From: Symbiodinium microadriaticum
Lineage: Eukaryota; Sar; Dinophyceae; Suessiales; Symbiodiniaceae
Assembly (NCBI GenBank): GCA_001939145.1
Contig: LSRX01000188.1
Span: 676,661 to 740,660, forward strand
Length of the DNA stretch: 64,000 nt
Direction of reading: 5' to 3'
Position numbers and translations under genes: made by a program. Shown one piece after another: positions 50,671-62,284 of the stretch. Below the pieces are notes generated by a model. That model did no database searches and was not told the DNA's origin. It saw nothing but the letters and a program-made list of their open reading frames with translations. How positions within the stretch are numbered: the first letter of the stretch is position 1; each line of letters starts with the position of its first letter.

Positions 50671-52540
50671 GGTTATATATTCTGTGTTGGAATGGAAACC
50701 TTAGGCGCACTTTTCACTTGCTGTACAGAGGTCCCTGGGAGCTGCATCACGAGGATTCCGCCCGAACTGTGCCAAGGCTCGCGTTATGTCAGCAAGGGGA
50801 AAGGTTCACAAGTAGCCAAGAACCCTGCTTCAGCATCATCACCAGCACCCCCATCACTACCACGCCACCGCCAGAACCAGAAGCATCATGCACTAGCAAG
50901 TGCAACGACCGAGACGGAGGTAGATCTTCTGACATGGTCTCGCCAGGTTACCAGCAGGTACGCCGGGCATGATATAATGTTACATAATATGAGAAAACTG
51001 TCTACAACAGGAGGCGAGTCTTCGAACGAAGCGTGACGCTGCTGGCTCTGGGGGCGATGGTGCTGCATTCTTTTTGCTGGCTGATCACTGACAACCAACA
51101 TGCATTAGCCATGGTAGTTGTGATGTGGACGAAACTCTTCGTTGGCATGTCCGTAAACCCTGAACTTTAAACCCTGAACCGCTAGTTGTTGTTGCTGTTC
51201 GGGCTTCTCCCCGGAAGAACCTCTCACTTCACAGGTCCCGCGAGAAAATATGTGTCCTTCAAGGCCCCAAAGCGCCACATGCATTGCAGTCTGGGTAACT
51301 CCAGGGAACAAGGGGGCGGCCAGAACGAATTCATTCCCCAATCTGTTACGGGGTGCAAAGGGTGCCCAACCGCTATGGTGTAAGGCCTGCAGCCTGAATC
51401 TCAGACCCTGAACGCTAAATCTCACCTTGACCCAGACTGCCATGAGCACACTGCAGTTGGTACTGTTTGCTGATGCTGCAGGGCACAGCTTTGCCCGAGA
51501 GTAAGCTCAGCTTAGGGTTGGGCACTTCGCTGATGCATCTCTACGTAGTGCTTGAGGCCAGTTTAGGGTGCAGAAAGGGAAGCCAGTCACTTGCTATATG
51601 AGCCGCCACGCCATGTTTGTACGCGTTAACTATCTGAACACCACTGTCGTATCTTGAGCACTATGGTTTCGCCATCATGACAAAGTGATCGAGACGGTCA
51701 GTACTGAATACACACACACAAACCCTAAACCCTAAACCCCAAACCTAGTCAGGTAGTCTGACCCCTAAACAAACCCCAAAACAGCCCGGACTATGTGAAG
51801 AACCCGGTTCGTCAGTGGCAACCTCCGCTTATCTTCTGACAGCAGCGTTGACAATTAAAAGAGAGCACCAGGGTGCAGTATAAAGCTTCAGTAGATAGGA
51901 ACAGAAAGGACGTTGCTTGAGCGACTGCTGCACAGAGATTCCCTCACAAAATGTTCAGCGGGCTTGAAATCTCAACCCTTGGCCCCAAATTCTCAACCAA
52001 AATATGCTGCTCAGTGCTGCTAGTCGCTGCTAGTCCGTGTATCCTACCTGAACCCTCAATACCTTCTTTGTGAAAGCTGCCTCTTATGAAATCACATAAG
52101 TTCTAAAGAAAGACAAGTCTTTCGGGGGCCTGAATCCTAAACTCTGAGAACCGTATGCACATAACCATGATATATATATGTATATATATATATATATATG
52201 CACACACAACTGTCGGTGCTTGACCAGGCCTCCATGTTAATCTTGAGGACGGTAATTAACTTGTTTGGCACAAGCGTTGTCCAGAACAGGTCCTCACTAG
52301 CTACTACGGGGGCCTAGCTGTTCGTACAACGCAACTACAAACGAACGTGTCAGTATGATGAGGATGACGATGGTGATTGTTACTATGCTGTGAGAGGATT
52401 ATGCCGTAATAATAACATCGTTCCATGGCGTAGTAGCCCTCGGTAAAGGGCTCGTTGTAGACACACTGCCATGGCTGCGAACTGTCATGTCGTACCCAAG
52501 TTCTAATCCGGAGCCTGACCCTGAACCCTAGCTGGACCCC
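50671..52540. other. Mostly unique non-coding interval
   Basis: Few heptamers (51150-51180, 51720-51750). TA/GTATA microsatellite at 52170-52200. Several 70-150 codon open frames overlap on both strands between 50,590 and 51,450, and none is convincing. Confidence 0.45.
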
Positions 52541-52542
52541 AA

Positions 52543-52680
52543 GAGTATGTAGAATAGAAGCCCTCTATAGCTTTGGGCCATTTTTTACCTGCCTTTGGGC
52601 GTAAACCCTAAACCCTAAAGCCCTCTATAGCTTTGGGCCATTATTTACCTGCCTTTGGGCATTTAGGTACTCTTGGGCAT
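52543..52680. mobile_element. Family K element with 60 bp tandem duplication (K6/K7)
   Basis: AGTATGTAGAATAGAAGCCC opens the element. GCCCTCTATAGCTTTGGGCC plus ATTTTTTACCTGCCTTTGGGC then occurs twice (52560 and 52620), and the duplication joint is CCCTAAACCCTAAA. Confidence 0.78.
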
Positions 52681-53189
52681 CTGTGAGCCCCGGGAAGAGG
52701 TCAGTTGGAGAGGCTGTCGACGGAAGATGCCACAACTCCAGCTGCAGGTGTAGCGGTTTAGGGTTTAGGGTTCAGGTCTGTGTACGTCCAGGGGGAGTAG
52801 GTATTGCAGGAATTATTTATACTTTTGTTGGGTGCGTTGCTTTCGTTAGACAACCCGACCCCTACTGTTACAACATATTCTGCGACTTTCTACGGTTCGG
52901 ACCCACAATAGCGAGCCTGCCTTGGTTCGAGCAGGCTCAGCTGGAGCTGAACAGGCATCCAAACACATCCGTTTGCTCGCAGCTCTCGCGGAATCATTCT
53001 CAGGTGGTTTCCCCTAAACCCTAAACCCTATCAAAGAGGTTTCAGGTGGTAATTAGTCTCCTATAAACCCTAAACCCTAAACCGTAAGGTTTTGGGTCCA
53101 GAGGCTTAGGCGGAAGCCTAAGCTGCACATCCACCGTAACCCTACCAGGGCGGAGGGTGGGACAGCACTGCTGCGATCACTGCGCAGGG

Positions 53190-53343
53190 ATGTTTAGGGT
53201 TAGGGTTTAGGGTTTAGGGTTTAGGGTTTAGGGTTTAGGGCTTAGGGTTTAGGGTTTAGGGCTTAGGGTTTAGGGTTTAGGGCTTAGGGTTTAGGGTTTA
53301 GGGTTCAGGGTTTAGGGTTTAGAGTTTAGGGTTTAGGGTTTAG
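53190..53343 (+). repeat. Interstitial TTTAGGG array
   Basis: About 22 tandem heptamers, among the purest in the window, with GCTTAGGG variants spaced at about 21 bases. Confidence 0.96.
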
Positions 53344-53445
53344 GATACTGCGCAGGGATTGGCTTGGCATGCTTCATATCTAGTCACAGAGCCAGGTTGT
53401 CAATGGCCGATATGATGGCGCAAGGAACGATTATGATGAGATGAA

Positions 53446-53690
53446 AATGAACATGAATACGACGATGACGATGATGGTGATGATGGTGATGATGGTGATG
53501 ATGATGTTGATGGTGGTGATGACGATGATGGTGATGGTGATGATGATGATGATGATGATGATGGTGATGGTGGTGGTGATGATGATGATGATGATGATGG
53601 TGACGATGATGATGGTGATGGTGATGGCGATGGCGATGAATATGAATGCGAAGAAAAAGAAGAAGATTATGATGATGGCCAGGATGGTTA
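53446..53690. repeat. GATGGT/GATGAT microsatellite
   Basis: Imperfect trinucleotide repeat. It yields poly-Met/Val and poly-His shadow ORFs on the two strands. Confidence 0.95.
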
Positions 53691-54902
53691 TGGGTGCTGA
53701 TGCTGCCGACAAGAGGCCGTACATCACACGCAAGTCCTACGTTCCAGGCGGCCAATGGAAACCTACAGGTCCGAAGCCGCCTATGTCCAGAAAGCTATGG
53801 CATGATAAAGCGAAGACTCAGAGGCACCTGAAAATGATTTCGATTAGCATGCATCATGAGCCACGATCTTCTAGGCTCACTTCTGGAGGTCATAGCTGGA
53901 GGAAGACCCTTTGCAACGAAACCGCGTGTTCCCAACATGGAGGGTTGAACAATATGCGAAAGCTGCAATCCCAAGCACCCCTCAAGTTGAAATCCTGTAT
54001 ACCGTGGGCCGTTTGGTCTTTGCTCTGCTTCATTAAGGGACCTACGCAATCCAAAACCTACGAAATCTGCGGTACCGATATTCCGCATAACTGGGCCTTC
54101 CCTGTGTAAGAAAGAGTCTCAACCGTCAGGACCATTATGAATCCTGCAAGGGATTGGTTTATGGCTCATATACAAGACAACTTCCGGGACCTTTTTCCCC
54201 AAAAGCCTACTCTAATCCTTGACTTCGGGGTTTACGGCCGATATTACGGGCCCTTGAGGGTTTAGGTTTAGATTGCTTGAAAAACGCGAATGCTAAAACT
54301 TAAAACCTTAGCCCCACAAGACTGCAAGTCACACATCACCTGCCAGAACCCTAAACTTTAAGCCCTAAAAGAAAACTGGGAGACATGCTGAATTTGAACA
54401 GGTATAGGGAGATAGGTGGCTGGCTTGAGGATGGGCATGCCTTTTAAGGGCTTAGGGTTGAGGGTTTAGGGATGTTGAGGGTCTATCGACCACAGCAGTA
54501 TCAACAGTAGTGTACAGCAACGGTACCTGGCAGCCGGCAATCTAGAACAGCGACCATAGAAATTGCAACAACGAAAGCCATGGTGATGGTTGCAATCATG
54601 GGTGTGAGTAATGAGTAGTATATGTAATCATATGTGTATATCTATCTATACATATATATATATAGATATGTATATATAATTATATGTATATGTATGTGGT
54701 GTGTGTGTGTGTGTGCCTGACCACTGCGATTGCAAGAAACCGTAACCGTACGAGTAGGTCGTCAATGCTGAAAACCCCAAACATACTAGCCGCCAAATCA
54801 CCAAAACCAAACACTAAGCCCACGAACACTGAACCCTAAAATTTAAAACCCTACAGCACTGATTCCCTCAAGCCTCAAAGCCTAAGACAAAGCGCCAAAC
54901 CC

Positions 54903-55007
54903 TACGGTTGATGATATAAATCCTGCATTAGCCATAAAAAAGAAAATACCATAATTCTCATAGTTTAGGGTCCTTAGGGTAATGCAGGATCTATACTATC
55001 AAGAGTA
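54903..55007. mobile_element. Family A MITE-like element, copy A9
   Basis: TACGGTTGATGATATAAATC facing GATCTATACTATCAAGAGTA. Core CATAGTTTAGGGTCCTTAGG, 105 bp like A5. Confidence 0.9.
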
Positions 55008-56879
55008 GTAGCCCGAAGCCCTAAACCCAAAAAACCCTAAAAGCACAACCCCCAGAAAGGATCTTCCAGTGCTCCACGCACAGCAACACGAGCCGGGCAA
55101 TCTCTCGTGACGGCTTGACATTGAGACCTACCGTACTATGCGAATAAGGCACTATAAAATATGCTGCAACCTACTACAAGATACTACAATCTACTACCAC
55201 ATTGAGACCTACCACACTATGAAAACAGGCACCATAATATGCTGTAATCCACTGCAAGATACCCTAAACCCTAAACTACTATGAACAGTCCCTTTCTTAC
55301 AGAAGAGTCCGCGGCCTTACAGTAGCTTTCTGAAAGCCCGGAAGGTGGGGAGGTATCTACCCATCTATCTTTCTTCTCATCGAACCATCAATCCGTCCAT
55401 ACACCTACCTACCTACCTACCTACCTACCTACCTACCTACCTACGTACCCATCCATCCATCCCTCCCTCCCTCCCTCCCTCCCTCCATCCATCCATCCAT
55501 CCATCCAACTTCGGTTTATCTATCTTTGCATCTATCGATCTACCTATCTGCCTATGCATCTATCTACCTATCTACCGATTTATATGTGTATATACCTAGG
55601 TGGCAGTTTCAGAAAACGCGGCCGTAAGACAGAACTCTAAGTCAAGAGTCTATATCCTCGCATCATGTCGAAAAACGGGCTCGAAATACACTCCACCTTT
55701 GGCCACTCATGGTGTGGATTTCTTAGATACCTAGCCGTTAGCTGTCTATAAAGCTGGAGGCCCTGAACAGTCTTTCGGGGACCCTCAAAACCACTGAACC
55801 CTGGGCTGAGAGGGTGGGTCTTGTCGGGTCTTAGAGGGCCTCGGGACTGTTTTTAGAACCCCTTTCCAGTCCTAGGTCTCTCGGGGACTTCGGGGATGTC
55901 TAGCGGTTTGAAGTTAGGGAAAGTCGCAAAAAATGTCGTGCCGAAGCAGCAAGCACGACAGATCCCTGGCAAAGGTGTTGAAGATACTGCGAAGTCAGCT
56001 GCCGCCCGAAGGCACAGTGAAGTGCATCTTTGCCATCGGGTCGGTACTAAGTGTGCTGAACCTCTCCCGCTTCAAGTAGCGATCCTAATCTATTTAACAT
56101 ACAAGTCATGACATCTGTAGTGAACCCAAAGACCTGCCCTGTTTAGAAGGAGCCGCGTTTTATGAAACTGATGATCCATGACTCGCCAGCCTCAGACCGC
56201 CTCACCCAACAAAGTACATAGGTAGGGTTTAGGGTCTAGGGTTTAGGGGGTTGTTGCAACTTGGCACCCTGCCATCGGCTAGATCTGATGGCTTCCAAAG
56301 TTGTTGGCCTTTCGATGCTTTCACTGAGCAGCCTCTTGAACGGGGCAATTCACAGTCAGTCTCAGGGATTTCCGGAAGGAATGTCCGAGCAGACTCCAGC
56401 TCCCTCAACCCTAAACCCTAAACGCTGTTACAGCTTTGCATCTCGTACTTTCCCCAACTGAAATTTGCGGAAGACTTCCTCCCCCCCCCCTAACAGATCC
56501 AAACACGACCAGTAATCGCAAGCCCTGAACCCGAAACCAAAAGTGTGAGCATCACGACATTTAACCAAAAATCCTGTGGGATGTTGACCCGTACATGACA
56601 AGGCTCCGGAGGCTTCGTAACCAGGCCACAGGTCGCTCGAGGTAGTTTAGGTGGGAATCGGATCTCGGTAGGTCGAAGAAGGGTACTCAGAAGCCAAGGT
56701 GAGGCCCTGAGGATGACTAAACCCTAAACCAGGGGTTTAGGGCTTTAGGGTAAACCCTAAACCCCTAAGCCCTAAACATCTCTGCCCTGAACAACACTCT
56801 TCCCATTTCGGATGCTTCCAGGGTTGACGGTTCACGGCTTCGTGGTGCCTTCTGCCACACATCTTGCGGGATAGCGTAG
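55008..56879. other. Non-coding interval
   Basis: An imperfect tandem pair of about 80 bases at 55119-55265 (TTGAGACCTACC, ACTATG, AGGCAC, ATATGCTG, CAAGATAC), then CTAC/CATC/CTCC microsatellites at 55406-55506. Bases 55860-56110 are heptamer-free but without a supported gene. Confidence 0.5.
55406..55506. repeat. Tetranucleotide microsatellites (CTAC, CATC, CTCC)
   Basis: Three successive tetranucleotide runs. The plus-strand polyPro/Tyr ORF is a shadow. Confidence 0.95.
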
Positions 56880-57000
56880 GGCCCAAAAATTCGAAGAGGG
56901 TTTTGGGCTCCTTGAAGATATTTTTTTCTAAGGAACCCTTGAAGATATATTTATAATAAGGAATCCTAAGGAATAATGTTTATTAATTCTTTTTGGCACC
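56880..57000. mobile_element. Family J variant, copy J5
   Basis: GAGGGTTTTGGGCTCCTTGAAG and AATAAGGAATCCTAAGGAATA, matching J4, with a direct repeat of CTTGAAGATAT inside. Confidence 0.6.
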
Positions 57001-57138
57001 GATATTACGCAAAACCCACGGCGCCATCCAAGTCGGATCCTTCCGGAAACTTTCTGTGGAACCTCCGGCTGCCACGAAGCAGCCGTCCATAGGACCGTCC
57101 AAAAATGCACATAAGCAAAACTTAGGATTGGATTATCC

Positions 57139-57258
57139 CATATGGAGGTTTCCGAAAATAGGGAACCCACATATAGCACTATAGCACCCTAAAGACTAGG
57201 ATCCTTACTATAAGGACCCCAAAATACGGTATCCCTAATTTTCGGAAACTCCTGTATA
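57139..57258. mobile_element. Family F inverted-repeat element, copy F2
   Basis: CATATGGAGGTTTCCGAAAAT facing ATTTTCGGAAACTCCTGTAT. Core CTAGGATCCTTACTATAAGG as in F1. Confidence 0.83.
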
Positions 57259-57338
57259 AACCTCCTTGTAATGAAGCCTAACAGGGGTGTAGGGATATCG
57301 CTGTGAAGTGCTTCTGCTAATGTCCTTTTTTGGGTTCC
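57259..57338 (+). repeat. Family M repeat, copy M2, left flank of C2
   Basis: ACCTCCTTGTAATGAAGCC, then AGGGATATCGCTGTGAAGTG and ATGTCCTTTTTTGGGTTCC, running directly into C2. Confidence 0.7.
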
Positions 57339-57462
57339 TACTTGGAGGCCCAGGGGACTTAGTAAGTGGGTTATAAGTAGAGTTATAAGTACCCTAAATG
57401 GAGTTACCCTAATTATAACCCTACTTATAACCGACTTACTAAGTCCCCTGGGCCTCCAAGTA
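57339..57462. mobile_element. Family C MITE-like element, copy C2
   Basis: TACTTGGAGGCCCAGGGG facing CCCCTGGGCCTCCAAGTA. The terminal inverted repeats match at 41 of 42 positions. About 124 bp. Confidence 0.93.
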
Positions 57463-57504
57463 GATCCCTAAACCCCTAAACTCGAAACCCCTAACCCCCT
57501 AAAC

Positions 57505-57558
57505 CAGGGATATATCGCTGTGAAGTGCTTCTGCTTATGTCCTTTTTTGGGGTTCCTA
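57505..57558 (+). repeat. Family M repeat, copy M3 (resembles the C2 empty site)
   Basis: AGGGATATATCGCTGTGAAG, TGCTTCTGCTTATGTCC, then GGGGTTCCTA, followed by AGCCCAAG instead of element C. It is a paralogous sequence with an unoccupied TA. Confidence 0.75.
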
Positions 57559-57562
57559 AGCC

Positions 57563-58521
57563 CAAGCTGTACAAGAAGGGACTCAGAGGCTCGGAGTCGC
57601 ATGAGTTTGGGCAGCCGTGACAGCATTGCTTTCGGTTGCAAAGAGCACCGGTGACCCAAAGGCTACGCGCCCACAACAAAGGGGCAGATATGGGGATGAG
57701 GGTGATTGAGTTTAGGGCATTTTGTTTTTTGAGTTTAGGGTTTAGGGCTTGGGGTTTGGAGGGGCTTTGGAGACCTTGGAGGGGTCGTGGATGCTCCTAC
57801 CTTCTTACGTCTCGGCTTTACAGTGGGTGTCTGTGATTTAGTACGCCTGTGGTCTGGGGGGTGTCTTCGGAAAGCACTCAGTCAAGCGCAACGCGCTCTG
57901 CGCTGGAAAATGGCTGCCCGCCGTACCGCGAAAGGGTCTAAGCAATCCTATTAGTTTCTACTTCTCTTACACTATAGCGCAGAAAGGAATGAAGGGGCTG
58001 TGGCAAGGAGTACTTGGACCCACACAGCAGGGTACGTGGGAACATCTGCTAGGCAAGAAAATTGTGCCGAAACGGGCTGTCGTACGCAACAGCCACGTCA
58101 GGAAAATTTGACTGGACGAAGAAAGCCCGGCGATGTCACCCTGTGGTAGCTATTATAGATTACTAGACATTCAGTACCTAGACCCAAAACTGTAGTACCT
58201 TCTGTATAGCATAATTTATGATATGCATTCTACAACAAAATCTTTATAAAGAGCAGTAAGTTAGGCAGCACAAAAGACCACTACAGTTTATAGGGTCTAC
58301 GTCGAGGAATGTTCTGCGGTAGGGAGGTTATGCCGGACAGTCACAAAGTTCCCTGTTTGCAACAATACCTATAGTAGAACACTCCTCATGTGTACCAAAA
58401 GCCTACGGTGAGACATGGCCGTGGCACACACCGGATAGCCAAAACCGACTGCATCGCCAACTCTCCAACAGACCAGCTGCCCTAAACCCTCGACGCTGAA
58501 ATCCCATCGCTACAGCCCTGC
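57563..58521. other. Mostly unique non-coding interval
   Basis: One TTTAGGG run near 57735. Bases 57840-58480 hold no heptamer array and no supported ORF. Confidence 0.45.
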
Positions 58522-58627
58522 CCCAAGGGCCCAAGTACCCAATAATCATATACTCTTCTGAATACTAACCTACAAAACTACTATCCGTAACCCAAGTACA
58601 TGATTATTAAGTCCTTTGGACACTTAG
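58522..58627. mobile_element. Family I element, copy I3
   Basis: CCAAGGGCCCAAGTACCCAA at the left and AAGTCCTTTGGACACTTAGG at the right. Core AACCTACAAAACTACTATCC matches I2. Confidence 0.68.
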
Positions 58628-59233
58628 GGCTGCACCTGGAACCCAAATAACGTCTAAACCGCTAAACCCTCGTCACACCAAACTAAGCCGGGGCAAGCTC
58701 TCGGACCAGTGATGCTGGATGTACGTATATACATGTGTATAAACAAATAAATATATATGAAGTAATATAATATAAATATATATATATATATACACATGTA
58801 TGAATGTATACATGTAGGAACCGAGACATTAAGTATGCATATATATATATATATACATATTGCAAAACATGTGCGTATAACATATGTGTGTGCGTGCCTC
58901 TGCCCAGCGACACACGGAGCAGCGCTTCGGTGGTCAGGTTTGTCGGGCTAAGGTTGAGGATTCAGGGCCAGATGTGGGGGTTGTAATCGGGCTGCGGGGT
59001 ATAGGGTTTAGGGTTTAAGGGCTTAGGGTTTCGGGGTTTAGGGTTTAAGGCATATCGTACGATTGGAATGGTGAGCCCTCAGGAATAGTCTTTTGTTGAA
59101 TATTCATGCTTCTGTACTAGGGCTTAAGAGCTAAACTTTCGTTGTTTGCCGCCTGTTTCCATCTGCAGATTCCCAATACCTTAAGCTTTAGGGCTCGCTG
59201 CTTGAAGTTTAGGGGGTTTAGGGCTGAGGGTTT
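58628..59233. other. Non-coding interval with TA microsatellites
   Basis: (TA)n and ATATATAC runs at 58740-58860, TTTAGGG text at 59000-59050. No supported gene. Confidence 0.55.
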
Positions 59234-59339
59234 ATGGGCAGTACTCTAAATTCGGATCCTCTTTCGGGTCCTTGCTATAAGGGTGCCGTACTATTTTGGG
59301 GACCCTGAACAGGGACCCTAATTTCGAAAACTACCCATA
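59234..59339. mobile_element. Family B MITE-like element, copy B7
   Basis: ATGGGCAGTACTCTAAATTCGG facing CCTAATTTCGAAAACTACCCAT. Core AAGGGTGCCGTACTATTTTGG. Confidence 0.87.
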
Positions 59340-60484
59340 TAACCCTAAACCCTAAACCCTCATAGAACCCTAAGCCCTATACTATACCCTAAACCATACC
59401 CTAAGCCCTAAACCCCAAACATGTAGTGTTCCGGGGTTGGGGGTCTGGAGGCAGCAGTGAGGTCCTCGGGACCGCGTGTCACATCAAGAGGATGCAGGAA
59501 ACGCGGGCTCTAGGTGGTGTTCGGTCGTCTTCAAGGTATATAGGGTTTAGGGTTTAGGGGTTTAGGGTTTAGGGTTCTTAGCTGCCCAGTACCCTGGCCC
59601 AAAAAAGTTTAAACTTTTCTGTTCATAGGGGTTTAATGTACCAAAACAGTTTAAAGTTCACTTATTGGGCTCCTAAGGGTTTTGGGTTTGAGGATCTAAT
59701 GTGGCGCTGGGGGTATTCATGCTTGACTGGGCGTCCTTTGACGAAGACTTGGCATCTCTTCATGAACGTTGAAGATGAAAACCTAAGCCTTTAACCACCT
59801 TGCTGCTGGAAGCCTATAACCCTAAACCCTGAACCCTGAACCCTAAATTATAAGCCCTAAAGCCCAAGCCGAAGGCCACATTGATGAGTATCAAGGCTTC
59901 CAGTCAAGGCTTCCAGTCAAGGCTTGAGGTTGAGACCTGGTCTGGTTTGGGGAACTTGAAAGATCAGTGGACGGAACAGGTACCAGAAGGGACTTAGGTA
60001 GGGTTTTTGTGGAGATTGATCTTCTACTATGATTAGATCAGCACAACAAGGGCATCATAGAGTGCAGCTGCATTCAGAATCACCCCGGTTAAGGTTGCAG
60101 CACTGCAGCCCTGTGTAACCTACGACGCTAGACTGTCGTCACCCAAAGTCACATAACTAGCAAGTCCCTGGACTAGGCTCCATTGGAGTTGGCGTACTCC
60201 TGAAAGCTAAAGGCTTGAAGGGTTTAGTTTAGGGTTTAGATTTTAGCCCAAGGGGGCCGTTTCCGGCTTCAGGCAGCGCTTTAGTGTTTCGGAGTGATGC
60301 TGGGCATATTAAACAGCCTGCGGCCACCCAACACGGCTCTCCCTGATCCAACGTGTGATCTGAGGTTTAGGGTTTCAGGTTGGGGAAAACTCATCAGCAG
60401 GACATGGGAGTGTCCGTCCGCCTCATAAACCCTCCAATAACAACAAGTGGCAGGGCAAAACCTTCCAAACACAAATGATGGCGC
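59340..60484. other. Non-coding interval
   Basis: CCCTAAA text at 59340-59418, TTTAGGG text at 59545-59580, a small inverted pair AAAAAAGTTTAAACTTTT (59603-59620), a triple CTTCCAGTCAAGG repeat near 59897-59930. No supported gene. Confidence 0.5.
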
Positions 60485-60578
60485 TACCCACAGGCTACAT
60501 AGTAGTTCCTTTTTGGGGTTACCTTATGGGATCCTAAATATTAACCCCCAAAAGGAACTGCTATGAAGCCTATGGGTA
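60485..60578. mobile_element. Family D inverted-repeat element, copy D6
   Basis: TACCCACAGGCTACATAGTAG facing CTGCTATGAAGCCTATGGGTA, with AGTTCCTTTTTGGGG facing CCCCCAAAAGGAACT. Confidence 0.9.
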
Positions 60579-62009
60579 GCTGCTAGCCTACCAGGAGCAC
60601 GGTCAGGCCGCGGCCTGATATTGGCAAATTACTGAACTGGTGTCCTTATTTCTGGCGCAGACTACGACCCAGAATTGTTACGACGACGACTACGAGAACA
60701 AGAGCTTCGGGTTTGAAGTCTGCGTTTTTTTGCGGCCCTCGGGTGTAGAGTTGAGGGACTATTCTGTCCGCCACACGTTTGCATCAGTAGTAGACAAGGG
60801 AGGCTCTTGAGGGGTTGGCCAAGTGCTTGCGCCGAAGCGCAGCGACGGTCTCTACTTACCAGCCACGCCGTCCCAAAGCCAAGCCCAGCGAGAAGACGCA
60901 TAAGGACCTTCCAGGACTTCAACTTTGCCAACGAGGAGGTTTTGCGTGACTTATCGGGGCTCAAAGGTGCAGGATAGGGTCTGTGGTTTGGGTTGTGCTC
61001 TCCTCAACCCTAAACTCAACCCTGAACTTGTGTTACATGACCCTAAACCTAGGAGGTAGGATTAGGGGAATCTTGGGGATATAGACCCTCTCCATAAAGT
61101 CCCTTTTAAGAGAGCCAATCGTAGGGTTAAGACGTGTCCCCTTCCAGGGGTCTCCCAAAACAAAAACTCTTCGGTGCGAATGGGAGGGAATCTTGTGCAG
61201 GGGCTCTCCAGGTAGAGTTGTTAAGGTTTAAAATTTAGGAGTTTTGGGGGTTTAGGGTTCAAGGTCTAGGGCTAGAGCAAGTCGAAAATCAGAATGCTGC
61301 ACATGCGGGGGGGGGGGGGCGCAAGTGTTGCACTCTGTAAGTCTACTATGTAATGGTATGTTGATAAGGACAAACCATAGGACCCGAAACACGAAAGACA
61401 CCAAGAACATAGTTCAAGTTCAAATACTATTCAGTAAAGGGATCTGGCCAGGAAAAAGACGGACAAAGAACAAATGGACATTCTACACACAAAAACCTTA
61501 GTGGAATCATTCATGGAACCTTACTCTATTGAAGGACCCTCTACTACACCTCATAACGCTGCCTCAAAGCGCAACTGTAAGCAACAAACTCTGATCAAAT
61601 ACGCATGGCCGGCTGCCGTCCAATGTGCTGGTGCCACGTCCTAAACCCTAAACACTCTAAACCCTAAACTCCTGAACCCTAAACCCTAAACCGCCTAAAC
61701 CCTAAAAGCCTAAACCGTAAACCCTAAAACCTTAAACCCTAAACCGCCTTTAACAAATATCTGGGCTTTGGGACCAGCCGAGGACCATCGGATGCTGCAG
61801 CGCAAGCTTCCCTCTGAGGTCCTCTGAGGCTTTATGCTTGCTGAAAGGGCTTGTAGGGCTTCAGGGTTGCAGGGTTTAGGTTTTAGGGGTTTGGGGTTTA
61901 GGGTTTAAGGTTTCAGGGTTGCAGGATTTAGGCTTTAGTTTAGGGCTCCTAGGCTTCTAGGGTTTAGGCGCCACGCAAGCAACGGAACACAATTTGCCGG
62001 TGACAAAAA
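60579..62009. other. Mostly unique non-coding interval
   Basis: The minus strand has an open stretch at about 60857-60964 followed by GTAAGTAGAG, a good donor-like word, but I cannot decide on a frame. A 14-base G run (61307-61320) and CCCTAAA text at 61640-61750 follow, then TTTAGGG at 61870-61960. Confidence 0.45.
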
Positions 62010-62121
62010 TCCCTGAGGGCCCATGTACCCAAATCGTATATACTTGGGCCTTAAAGTAGTCCCTGTATAGGTACCTTGGGGCCAAAGTATGTAGTATTTG
62101 GGCACATGGACCCTTAGGGAA
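62010..62121. mobile_element. Family I inverted-repeat element, copy I4
   Basis: TCCCTGAGGGCCCATGTACC facing GCACATGGACCCTTAGGGA. The best preserved copy of family I. Confidence 0.83.
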
Positions 62122-62284
62122 TCAAAAACAAGAGGGCCTCGACGTCTCAGAATGCACAGTCCTGTCATGCAGCCAGCTGGTCCCCCCCCCCCCAGAGCGC
62201 CCCCCCTCTTCTGTTTGGGCCGAGGGTTCTAGGGTTTAGGGCTTCGGGTTGAGGGTTTGGGGTTTAGCTCTTAGGGCTTAGGGT

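Larger units (their letters stand above)
52681..54902. other. Non-coding interval
   Basis: TTTAGGG array at 53190-53343, a GATGGT trinucleotide/hexanucleotide tract at 53446-53690, unique sequence at 53690-54120 (an open + frame without recognisable features) and TA/GT microsatellites at 54640-54712. Confidence 0.5.

Noticed and set aside
50587..51036. 149-codon plus-strand ORF
   Set aside because: Its first third is the family G inverted repeat and the rest has no recognisable features; overlapping frames on both strands are equally open.
53384..53755. Poly-His and poly-Met/Val ORFs
   Set aside because: Shadows of the GATGGT microsatellite.
60662..60964. 100-codon minus-strand ORF with a GTAAGT word inside
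   Set aside because: Two frames look equally protein-like up to the donor word and there is no acceptor or homology to choose; left as a remark in the interval entry.
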